NCBI GenBank assembly: GCA_025331435.1
Contig: JAIWNI010000168.1
Location: 1-38,459 of the forward strand
Direction of reading: 5' to 3'
DNA length: 38,459 nt
From: Choanephora cucurbitarum
Taxonomy: Eukaryota; Mucoromycota; Mucoromycetes; Mucorales; Choanephoraceae
The translations under genes were made by a program, and so were the position numbers. The first letter of the stretch is position 1; each line of letters opens with the position of its first letter. The notes below the pieces were generated by a model that made no database searches, had not been told where the DNA came from, and saw only the letters and a list, made by a program, of their open reading frames with translations. Positions 1 through 10,395 of this stretch are shown one piece after another.

Positions 1-3000
1 AGTCCAAAAAAGGAATCGAAATTACAAAGTCAAATACTTGCCGTACATCCTATACTCAGTGCATTTGGATATGCAAAGTCAGCGAGCAATCATCAATCAC
101 TTCAGTTTGGAAAATACATTGAGTTTCAGTTCAATGAGCGAGGACGCATGATTGGATGCAAGATACTCGATTACCTCCTAGACAAAAAGAGAGTATCGCA
201 TTATAGAGAGGCTGAATGCAATTTCAACATCTTTCATATGTTCATCAAAGGGTCTTCAACAGACGAAAAAGCAGCACTATGTATACAAGACCATACTATT
301 TATCAATACGCAAGGGACGATTATCCATATTCGACGGAAGAAGCCGTGCAGCAGTACAGCTCATTGAAGTCAGCAATGAAGCAAATCGGTATAGGAAAGA
401 AAACCCGAGTACAGATTATGCAGTTAATTGCTGCTATTCTACATTTGGGTCAACTACAATTTATGGATGATGTAGCCATACAAGAGGCTGCTTTTGTAAA
501 AAACGAAGGAGTGTTAGAGATTATATCCCAATTACTTGGTGTAGATGCAAGAGCATTAGAAAACGTCTTGACATACACTACAACTCTGATCAAAAACGAC
601 ATTACTACAGTCATTTTGAATGCAAAACAGGCACAAGCTCAATGTGCTGAACTTGCATCACTTCTTTACTCTCTATTGTTTACCTGGTTAATTGAACAGA
701 TAAATTCTCGTTTGTTCAATGATGCATTCCACACATTTATCAGTATCCTAGATTTTCCAGAATGGACGTTGGCAGATGATGTCCACTCGAGTGATCGTAT
801 ACACTTGAACTACAGTAATGAGCGCATACAGCACTATATGCTGCAACACATTTTTGAAACGAGACCTTCAGAATACAATGCTGATGGATTCCAGTCTATC
901 AAAATAAACTACAAAAGTAGTCTTGATTGTATCGATTTCTTTGACCGGCCTCGCTTTGGATTGATTGATATAATGGATAGTATCTCAAAAAAAGCTTCAA
1001 GATCAACTACGCAAACGAATGGGGACCAATTAATGATGGAAGCTATCGGCAATTACCAATCTGATAACTCAGTCCTTAAGATCAACAGTAACAATACGCG
1101 TGCTACAACTTTCATTATTGAACACTACAATGGACCGCAAACATACAATTCTCAACACTTTATCGAAAACAATCAAAGTAGAGTGAATCCTGATTTTGTA
1201 GCACTGTTTAGAGGTAGTTCAGGCACATCCTCTTCTACAAATAGCCTTTTAGTCAACATGTTTCAAGATCAATCCATTCTTGTCGAATTACATCCTAAAC
1301 ATGCAAATACAATTTTGGCTGCTCAACAGACAGGGCAGCCTAAACGAAAACCTTCTACGCGTCGTACAGCATCTAGAGTAGCTGAAAAAGAAAGGAATAC
1401 GAAACCTTCAGTGTTTTCTCAACTTCGTACTTCATTAGATGATTTGATGGCTACTTTATCAGATACTGTACCTTGGTTTATTTTCTGTATTCAACCCCAT
1501 CAAACATCTGCCTCGTCACTCAAAGCCGTTCTAAACTTTAATTCTCAGCAAGTTCAGTCTCAAGTGGAAGCTATGAACTTGGTAGCTATAACACAAAGAA
1601 TGAAAACAGGGACCTATATGAATATATACTCCCACCAAGAATTCTGTGCACGCTATGCTAAGGTTTTGTCGGCCAACGCACAAGATCGTAAATCCAAGCG
1701 AGATAAAGTTCAAGCTGCATTGGAGCAAAACAGTTTGTTGAATGCAAGAGATGCAGTTGTTGGTAATACAGAGGTACGTAAAAAACATGGATTTTATCTT
1801 TTTAAAATGGTTCTCTCATCTGGTCTTCTTCTAGGTCTTTCTGAGTAATAAAGCGTGGAGAGTATTTGAAGATAAGCTACGGGTACTTGAAAAAGATGGT
1901 CAAAAGAAGCAAAGAGAATCGAGAATAACTCCAGCTTTCTCAAATGTTTCTATTGTGGAAGAGATGCGTTCAGCACAACTACCTGATCAGAACATCTATA
2001 ATCCAAGACATAGCTATTCGTCACATCTTATGGAAGCCCAATATAACCTATCGAATACAAACGTGTCATCAACACCCTATCACATATCTGAATACGATAT
2101 GAGAGTCCAACCATCAAATTATAGTGTATATTCTGAAGATCAGCCCTCATTTATGTCAGAAGACGTTTACAATCAACAGCATCACGAAGCTGAGTCGCAA
2201 GTTGGATCAGAAAACTTCAACTATTCTTCTTCATCAAAGATTCCAGAAAAAGAAAAGGATCTTGAAGGAATAAAGGAAGAGCCTGAGAAGATTGAGGAAG
2301 AGAAAGAGCCGATGTCTTCCACTCGCAAGAGATGGCTTCTGTTTGTATGGTTCATGACTTGGTGGATACCAAATTGCTTCTTATCTTGGTGCGGCCGTAT
2401 GAAGCGAAAGGACATACAAATTGCATGGAGGGAGAAGCTGACTTTGTGTATGTTGATATTTCTCATGTCAGGTTTTGTCATCTGGTTCCTTGTGTTCTTT
2501 GGTAAGCTAGTGTGTCCTCATCAAGACGTCTTCTCTTTGTCTGAGCTTCAGGCACACAACAAGCCTGAGAAGGCCTATGTGACAATACGTGGCGAGGTAT
2601 TTGATCTCACAAAATTTGCTCCACATCATTGGGCTAGTCAAGTGATCCCAGCAAGCGCCATCCTTTCCTATGCTGGCAAAGACATCAGCGACCTATTCCC
2701 TGTACAAGTGTCTGCATTGTGTGAAGGTGTTGATGGCCGTATATCCGACTTTGTGTCACTAGACTATCATTTCAACTTGACAGATACGAATTCTAATTAC
2801 CATGACTTTCGTGCATGGACAAATGATTCGCGACCTGATTGGTATTTTGAGAAGATGGTCTATCTAAGAAAAAACTACAAGGTCGGCACCATGGGCTTTA
2901 CCAATAAAGAAGTGCATAGACAAGCAATAAATGCAGTGGACGTAGGCGGTACAAAAAGTACACGAGTCTGGGCTATTCTAAATGGAAGCATTTATGATTT

Positions 3001-5116
3001 GACATATTATGTGAGCGGCGGTCGACACATTCAAGTGCCTGCAGGAATGGCCATCCCCGATGATGTTAACACAAACTACATGTCTGATATTGTTGTCAAT
3101 CTGTTCCGACAAAAGTCAGGAGAAGATATTACCAAGTATTGGTCTGCATTGCCTTTAGATCCTCTGCTTCGGCATCGACAGGAAGTTTGTCTTCGAAATC
3201 TTTTTTATGCTGGCTCACTAGATGAACGAAACTCTCCTCAGTGCATCTTTTCTGAGTATCTGCTGCTGATTGTCACAGTTTTCTTGTGTCTTGTTATTGT
3301 GTTCAAGTTTATAGCAGCTCTTCAGTTCTCAACCAATCGCGAACCACAGATACATGACAAATTTATCATCTGCCAAGTTCCTTGTTACACAGAAGGAGAG
3401 GAAGAACTAAAGAAGACCATTGATTCTATAGCAGCATTACAATATGATGATAAACGAAAGCTCTTGTTTATTATTTGTGATGGCATGATTATCGGCGGTG
3501 GTAACGATAGACCTACTCCTCGAATTGTATTAGACATATTGGGTGTGGACTCCTACATAGACCCTGAACCACTCTCCTTCTTTTCGATTGGTGAAGGACA
3601 AAAACAACATAATATGGGTAAAATATACTCTGGATTGTATGAATGCCAAGGGCATGTAGTTCCTTATATTGTGGTGTCAAAAGTAGGCAAGCCTAGCGAG
3701 CGCCAGAAACCAGGCAATCGCGGTAAGCGTGATTCTCAACTGATCTTGATGCGGTTCCTAAACAAAGTACACTTCAATGCACCTATGACGCCAATGGAAT
3801 TGGAGATGTTTCACCAAATCAAGAACATCATTGGTGTTGACCCAAGCTTTTATGAGTATGTATTGATGGTTGATGCTGATACTGAAGTCATGCCGGATGG
3901 TCTTAATAAGCTTGTGTCTTCGTTTGTGCATGATGCAAAGATTGTTGGCTTATGTGGTGAGACCAAACTCTCTAACGAAAAAGATACATGGGTTACGATG
4001 ATTCAAGTGTATGAATACTTTATCTCTCATTATATGATCAAGGCCTTTGAATCGCTGTTTGGAACTGTTACCTGTCTACCTGGCTGCTTCTGTATGTACC
4101 GTATTCGATCAGCCACTAAGAATCAGCCCTTACTTGTATCCAATCAAGTCATTGAAGACTATCAGATAAACAAAGTAGACACACTCCACAAGAAGAATTT
4201 GCTACATCTCGGAGAAGACAGATACCTTACTACACTTATCTTGAAGCACTTCCCTACATTCAAGACCAAGTTTGTATCGGATGCTAAATGTGCGACAAAT
4301 GCGCCTGATCAATGGTCCGTCTTACTCTCCCAACGACGTAGATGGATCAATTCAACTATTCATAACTTGGGTGAACTTGTATTTCTCCCTCAGCTATGTG
4401 GGTTCTGCTGCTTTTCTATGCGATTTGTTGTTATGCTTGACCTGATCAGTACTCTTGTGCAACCTGCTATTGTTGGGTACTTGATCTACTTGATTTACAC
4501 ATTGTCCACTGCGTCAACTAATGTACCCTTGATGTCGATCATTACCATTGCCGGCGTCTATGGTTTACAAGCAATTATTTTTATCATACACAAGAAGTGG
4601 GAACATATAATCTGGATGATTGTGTCCATATTAGCCATTCCTGTTTTTTCGTTCTATATTCCTATATATGCTTATTGGCATTTCGATGACTTTTCATGGG
4701 GCAATACTCGTGTTGTTTTGGGAGATAAAGGAAAAAAGATGGTGGTAGGTGCAGATGAAGGCAAGTTCGATGCCAAATCGATTCCTACCATGACATGGGA
4801 GAAATATGAGGAAGGATTGTATGCTGAAGAATGGAATCAGCACAACAGTGACACAATGTCTGTAGGCTCTCAGCAATCTCGAAATTCATTCAATAGTCAT
4901 GGCAGTCAGCAAAGCAACAAAAGTAAACATACAGCTCATATATTCCCATCCAATTCTTACACTAGGGGAAGTCAATCTGTGATTGGTATGCCTCTTCAAA
5001 GTTCACGTTCGTCATTTATTTATAATAATGCTAAGGCGCACCATTCTGTGGCAAGTGGTATCAATAGTCCTCAACAATTCTATAATCCTACATCACCACT
5101 TAAGCATTTTAATTAA
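1..5116 (+). CDS. Chitin synthase with N-terminal myosin motor-like domain (class V/VII), 5' partial
   Basis: Exons 1-1773 and 1835-5116 (phase 0, 61-nt intron gtacgt..tag); the frame is open to the left edge, so the N-terminus is missing and 1093 + 591 visible codons give about 1684 residues. It polymerises UDP-GlcNAc into cell-wall chitin at the plasma membrane. Residues 1-600 resemble the C-terminal half of a myosin motor, ending in VFLSNKAWRVFED. Two hydrophobic segments follow (about 2335-2500), then a cytochrome-b5-like region (2530-2720) and the GT2 chitin synthase core with DADTE (3872-3886), GEDR (4211-4222) and QRRRW (4331-4345), then C-terminal membrane helices (4420-4680). No DEK-like C-terminal domain is seen; the tail is Ser/Gln-rich. 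Nucleotide-binding motifs of the motor look degenerate, which with the missing DEK points to a class VII-like enzyme. Class assignment is inference; family assignment is firm. Confidence 0.95.
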
Positions 5117-5554
5117 TTAAAAGTAGTTGTTTTTATTTCCTTTGTGATTCCGAATAAAAAAAATCTGAAGATCGACGTAAAGATCTGTATTACTCTAATT
5201 ATCCAGAAATTGGGTAAGATTTAGTTTTGTCACCAATACTTTAGTAGTAAAGCTACCAATGTTTGATCACAAGCTTTCCTTCAAGAATTTCAACTATCTT
5301 TGTCTTTCTGCTTCCTTCTCTTATTTACTCTCTATCGTTAAGAAGATAAAAAAATGAAATGAAAGGAAACTGTGAACTATACAAAGCTTCTTTTGGCTAT
5401 GCAATGTTGTCATTCAAAAATAAAAATCCGATTCGGGATTCAAATTTGGTGGTACAATTGTCTCTCTTGCTTTGCTGTGACTTCATCATTATGATTTTCA
5501 TGTAAATGATTCACACTTTTATTTCTTCTTTCTTTCTGTTTCTCTATCAATATC
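5117..5554. other. Spacer between chitin synthase and CDS1
   Basis: AT-rich spacer between two genes on the same strand. An AATAAA lies at 5153-5158, 37 bases after the chitin synthase stop, and is a likely polyadenylation signal. The 80 bases before the next ATG are pyrimidine-rich (ttctttctttctgtttctc), as before several other starts here. No convincing TATA box or other gene was found. Confidence 0.6.
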
Positions 5555-7147
5555 ATGCCTCCAAAATTCAAGAAAGCAACTAAACAGAGAAAGCCGTCAT
5601 TTACCGAAGAAGTTGGAAAAGTTGAACAAATGAAAGAGGAACCAGTAACCTTGCTAGCTGCTGAAACCTCGAGCAAGAAATGGCAAAACTGGTGGATTCG
5701 AACAGTAACAACATTAATAATGATTGCTTCGTTCTTTGCTATTCTCGCATCTGGATATATCTGGTCGATAGTGATGGTCATGATTATTACTGTCTTAGTT
5801 TACCGCGAAGTAATCCATATTGCTTATCATTCTGCAAAGGGCAACTTGCGTTGGTTCAAGACAATGAGCTGGTAAGAAATACAATGAGGAAAGTGTTTTG
5901 AAGTCACTAATTAATAATTGTACTCTTTGTTTAGGTACTATCTTATCACAACCGAGTACTTTTTATATGGCGAATCCATTATACATTACTTTAAGGAAAT
6001 CGTGCTAGTGGATGCGTTTTTACTACCATTCGCAACACACCATAGATTTATCAGCTTTATTCTATATGTTATTGGTAAGTTTTTTATCATCCGTGTAGTA
6101 GGAGCAATGCTTTCCTCTTCTCCATATATTTATCAAGGCATGTATGTTTTAGGTTTTGTCTTTTTTGTCATGAATTTGGAAAAAGGACAATATCGATCGC
6201 AAATGTCTCAATTTGGATGGACGCATATGGCTATCTTCTTGATTGTTTTCCAAGCACACTTCATTGTGGACAATATATTAGAGGGCTTGATATGGTTTGT
6301 ACTACCTGCTGCTTTGGTTGTGTGTAATGATATATTTGCATATATCTGTGGCTTCTTTTACGGAAAAACACCTTTGATTCAGTTAAGCCCAAAGAAGACT
6401 GTGGAAGGTTTTGTAGGCGGATTGATCTTTACTTTGATTTTTGGCTTCTTGATTGCTACCGTCTTGATGCAATTTGATTATATGATTTGTCCTGTACAAG
6501 ACTTAGGCGCTTCTGCTTGGTCTAATATATCTTGTGAGCCAAAGAACCCAGTCTTTATCGCTACACCTTGGGAACTTCCTTCTTTAGTACGCTCCCTTTT
6601 AAAGCTCTTAGTACTGTATTACATGCAAAAAAAATCGCATATGTATGTACTGACCGACATCTTTATTTAATAGATACAAAAAGATATAACTGAAGTATGG
6701 ATTGCTCCTGTTCAATTGCATGCGATTGTCATGGCAGGGTTTGCTTCACTTATTGCACCCTTTGGAGGGTTTTTTGCTAGTGCTGTCAAGCGAGCGTTTA
6801 AGATCAAGGACTTTGGACATAGTATACCTGGACATGGTGGTCTGACTGATCGAATGGATTGCCAATTCTTGATGGGATTGTTTGCTTACATGTATTACCA
6901 GAGTTTCATCAAAGTAAGTATCAACTGAATTCATAAGTGAATAAGGTATCAACTACGAATTATGTGTATATAGATGTATAAGGTTACAGTGGGTACCATT
7001 TTGGCCCTGGCTATCAATAGTTTATCTGCAAAAGAGCAATTGGAATTGTTAGAAAGATTACAGACATATCTAGCCAACCAAGATCATTTATCAAGTCAGA
7101 TTGACACTGTCATTTCCAAAGCTCAACATCTTTTAGCTGGCAACTAA
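5555..7147 (+). CDS. CDS1: Phosphatidate cytidylyltransferase (CDP-diacylglycerol synthase)
   Basis: Exons 5555-5871, 5935-6074, 6153-6610, 6674-6913 and 6974-7147 give 442 residues, close to the usual size of eukaryotic CDS enzymes. It converts CTP and phosphatidate to CDP-diacylglycerol in ER membranes, feeding phosphatidylinositol, PG and cardiolipin synthesis. The N-terminus is basic and soluble, followed by about eight hydrophobic helices. The CTP-transferase signature is complete in exon 4: [20 protein letters not shown] followed by GLTDRMD (residues about 342-368). Other family blocks are [19 protein letters not shown] and [13 protein letters not shown]. Intron 2 (6075-6152) is 78 nt and has no in-frame stop, so a naive ORF reads through it and adds 26 residues absent from the family. 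The third intron uses a weaker donor (gtactg) but is the only choice that keeps frame and family alignment. It converges with SPT2. Confidence 0.93.
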
Positions 7148-8312
7148 AAGCATATGTTCTACATCTTTTTCAAAAACTGATTGTGTAACATATCAGGCCA
7201 TGCAATACACTATAGTCTAATGATCCTACGGTTAATGTGCTTATCACGTATTCAGTCATTCTAATATACTATTTCTTTTAGCTGTTTCAGCACCCCATTT
7301 ATTGTAATATGCTTTGATTGCCGTAACTTTTGTTTTTAACATAAAGCCATACAGCGCTTTTTGAATTTATATTGTATACCTCACTCAAAATAAGCAGATA
7401 TACTTGATAATGTTTGCACTCAGTGAGATCATTCAGTTTATCAGAGAACTAAGCTAAATAACTCAAAGTGTCTATTTTGCTTAGAGCATGAAAAAAACCA
7501 TACCTTTCATACATATTATAGAGGAATACAAGTTTTTCTTGTCATTTCCATCAACGTCATGCGTGGCATCTATTATAGTCAATTAGATGCTAAACAAAGA
7601 TTGTATTCTAACAAACCAAAAGTTGGGAATGCTACGAATAAGAACTTGTTATCGCTAACCTGAGCATAAGTAGCGTGACCTTCATATCTTTCTTAATCGA
7701 GTTCAAATCAACTATGAAATCAGGTCTTTTGTGGAGAGGCATTAATAGCATCTAATCGATATTCTACTCTATTTTGATTTATCCATGCAGAGATGCTTTT
7801 CTGCCCTTGCAAAGGGTTTTTCAGCGATAATGAGAATACCGGCTTTCTTATGGTTGGTAGGGTGCGATTTTGATTTGGCAAAAATCTTTATAACGCTAGA
7901 GAAGTAACACAACGAACCATGAGTATAAGCGATGCCTTGATCCGGACACATTCCAAATACAGTAATCGATTTAATATTGAGATCAGACAAATTATGCAAC
8001 ATTCATTGTGCAACTATTCCTTTATATTTTTTTTCTCTTTATTAATACAGAAGGTCATCATGTATTTTGGGAATAATTTGACTCAAGGTTACAAGTACAC
8101 TCGAATAATGAGCTTCTCTAAGATTGTGCAGTTGTGCAATCTCTGTTTTTTTGTCAATACAATTAAAGCTTTTTTGTGTCAAGTCGTTTTCTTTCAATGT
8201 GCAATCTATTTCTGGGAATGGTATACAACAGATACGAATGATAATAAACAATAAACTATATACTAAATGAGATGGTATTTTTCTTTTCTTAAAAAACGTG
8301 GTTAGATGAGCA
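7148..8312. other. Convergent spacer between CDS1 and SPT2
   Basis: About 1.16 kb between two converging genes. No intact gene was recognised. The minus strand holds a broken ORF (7769-8251, listed separately). A plus-strand ORF at 7919-8254 covers the same bases and has biased, hydrophobic composition; it looks like its shadow. The rest is AT-rich sequence without recognisable features. Confidence 0.5.
7769..8251 (-). pseudogene. Decayed ORF, possibly transposon-derived
   Basis: A single minus-strand frame from 8251 to 7769 is protein-like but interrupted by in-frame stops (two adjacent TAA near 8042 and a TGA just before 8002). The upstream part contains AQLHNLREAHYSSVLVTLSQ, the downstream part MCPDQGIAYTHGSLCYFSS then KSKSHPTNHKKAG. 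The second part faintly recalls the region after the first RuvC motif of TnpB/Fanzor-type proteins (D-P-G, then a T, then a K-x-K..PT stretch), but the acidic residue context is not clean. No 35-45 nt GT-AG intron could plausibly bridge the stops. Further downstream, about 7540-7750, protein-like pieces occur in other frames. Function and family are unassigned; relic status is inferred from frame continuity. Confidence 0.3.
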
Positions 8313-9737
8313 TCAGTTTCTCTTCTTCTTCTTTAGTCGTTCTAATTCCTTTTGTTCCTCAATCAAATCTTCTCTTCGAGCAATACGCTCACTATAGACA
8401 AAGAATAAACAGAGTGGACTTGAAGAAAATGGCTCTCTCTTTCTTACCTTCGCTTTTCTTCTCTTAGTACATCACTTGCATTTGCCTCCATGTCATCATC
8501 AGACCAGACAGGTTCATTAGCATATCTGAAAAAGAGTGAAGGTTTTAGCTCTCTCTCTCTCTCTTATTTTTACAATGGATTTACCTATTTCTGTCGTATC
8601 TGAATATCTTACTAATTTCATCCGAATAACTGTTTTTGCGTGGTCTCCTAAAATCAGCGTAGCCATCACCTTCATCATCATCATCTTCATCATTGACAAT
8701 AAACTCTGCAAGATCTTGGTCTAAATCTTCTTCCTCTTCATCTCTCGGACGACGTTTTGGTACAGCTCTACGAGCATGAGGGTCTAAAGGTCTTCCTGAA
8801 AATGGCATGCGTCGTGGTTGAGGTGCAGGAGGTCTCTTACTGTCCATAGGAGGTCGCTTTCCAGCCATTGGTCTTCGTGGTGGAGAAGGAACTCTTTTGC
8901 GTGGCATGGGCAAAGGAGGGGGAGAAGAGTTTCTCTGTCTGTTGACCTTTCGAACTCTATCAGACTCATCGTCTGAATAGATGCCTTTGCTATGCCTGAT
9001 TTCTCGTTGAACGTCAGATATACTTCTCTGATCTCTTTTCTGTACACTGAGTTTTTTAGGGGGCTCTGCAATCATCTGTCGAGCTCTTTCTCGGGCTGAT
9101 AAACTGTGACCTGCTGTTCCTGTAGCAACGGGCCTTGCCATGTCAGGTCTTTTTGAACGATGATACAGACTTGAAGTGTTAGGATGATCATGATGATTGG
9201 TCGACTGCCTACTTTCTGTCTTTTTCGCTAAAGTCGCCTGTGTAGGTGATGGCTTAGAATCACCTGTCTTTTTGCTGATAGTTTGCTCTTTGGCCTTCTT
9301 CATTAGATCCTCAAAAGACAGATGCTCAGGTTTCTGTTATATACAATATTTAAATACATCCATTCCGCAATGTTTTCTTGGGTATCCTATACCTTTTTTT
9401 CGGGCAACAAGCTAGAAACAGGCATTGCCTTTCTAGAGCCAAAAGCATTCGTACTGCCAACAGTAGTACGGGATTTGCTTGTTAACTTTTCATTTTGTAC
9501 ACGACGTCCTTTTTCCATCTTCTTTTGTGCTAAAAGTGCTTTCTGCTTCTTTTCTTGTAATTCGCGCTTTTTAGCTAAAAGCGCTTGTTCTGCTTCTCGT
9601 TCTTTAAGCAATTTTAATTCTCTACGCTGTCGCTCTTCATCTTCACGTCGCTTCTGTCGCGCTCTTTCCATGAGAGAGGCATCTTGTTGCTTAGCTACTT
9701 TAGTAGCCTGTGCCATAAGTTGATCGAAATTAAGCAT
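8313..9737 (-). CDS. SPT2: SPT2 chromatin protein (histone H3-H4 chaperone)
   Basis: Minus-strand exons 9737-9393, 9333-8585, 8525-8448 and 8391-8313 give 416 residues; introns are 59, 59 and 56 nt. SPT2 proteins bind H3-H4 and help restore chromatin during transcription. The N-terminus starts MLNFDQLMAQATKVAKQ and runs into a highly charged coiled coil (KRELQEKKQKALLAQKK). The middle is basic, proline-rich and disordered (SPPPLPMPRKRVPSPPRRP). An acidic patch (DEEEEDLDQDLAEF, then NDEDDDDEGD) precedes the family hallmark at the C-terminus: SDEISKIFRYDRNRYANEP, WSDDDMEANASDVLREEKRS, ERIARREDLIEEQKELERLK. This block is split over exons 2-4, and its continuity confirms the splice sites. The in-frame ATG at 9788 adds only a Ser/Phe-rich leader, so 9737 was chosen. 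It shares a 658-bp divergent promoter with the ubiquitin hydrolase gene. Confidence 0.93.
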
Positions 9738-10395
9738 ACTGAAGAAAGAAAAAGAAAAGACAAGAGGATGAGAAAGGACGTTAGTCAAAAGGTAAACTAC
9801 TTACATTAAAAACTCATATACAATTTGGGGGCTTAAATACAGATGTGCTTATGTTCGCTGGTATCAAACTGTTAGCAGCGAATTATTAAGAGAGGAAAGG
9901 AAACAGAGGGAAAGTAAACAATGCACGCAGTGAAGAAAGAAAAAGAAAAATCAGGCTCAAAACTGCTTTTCTGATTGGACCAATCAAAAACAAGATTAAT
10001 TGAAGAATTCCATAAATTAAAGAAAGCTGGCCCTAACAACGAAATACCAATTGCTTTATACCAAAACGAGAAAGAAAAAAGAAAACAGGCGTTATCAATA
10101 AACGAAGGCGCCCTTTCTCTTTTACTCCTGTTGTTCTGCAATAGAGAGAATGGTAATCTGTTTCAAGCTGTAATGAATACCGTCCGAACTTCAAGAAAAA
10201 GCAGGGTGAATTTGATGATATTTGATTGGAAGATATTGACTGCTATTTAGCTTGTCTGGTTTGGTATTTTTCTGAGTTGCAGAAAAAAAAAAGTAAATCG
10301 TAATGCTCTTTCAGCAGTTTACGTAGAGCATATTTTCTTTCTTTCTTTTTTTTTCTTTCTATTGTTAATATTTGACCAACGGAAAATAACTCACC
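9738..10395. promoter_or_regulatory. Divergent promoter region SPT2 / USP
   Basis: 658 bp between the start codons of two divergently transcribed genes. It holds a palindromic double CCAAT box (9973-9985) and a long pyrimidine tract (10335-10365, runs of ctttctttc) just before the USP ATG, plus a poly-A stretch near 10283. A plus-strand ORF of 91 codons (9975-10250) starts inside the CCAAT palindrome; it has no recognised family and was not called as a gene. Confidence 0.55.
9973..9985. promoter_or_regulatory. Head-to-head CCAAT boxes (gattggaccaatc)
   Basis: The 13-base palindrome GATTGG-A-CCAATC presents a CCAAT box on each strand. CCAAT is the binding core of the HAP/NF-Y complex in fungi. 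It lies 236 bp upstream of the SPT2 ATG and 411 bp upstream of the USP ATG, so it could serve both genes. The sequence is seen directly; binding is inference. Confidence 0.5.

Noticed and set aside
7919..8254. Plus-strand ORF of 111 codons
   Set aside because: Phe/Ile/Cys-rich translation typical of an antisense shadow; the opposite strand in the same place is more protein-like.
9738..9788. Upstream in-frame ATG of SPT2 at 9788
   Set aside because: It adds a Ser/Phe-rich leader read from a CT-rich 5' UTR and does not resemble SPT2 N-termini.
9975..10250. Plus-strand ORF of 91 codons between SPT2 and USP
   Set aside because: It starts within the palindromic CCAAT site, lies in a divergent promoter, its start is immediately followed by promoter-like sequence, and no family or splice partner is apparent.
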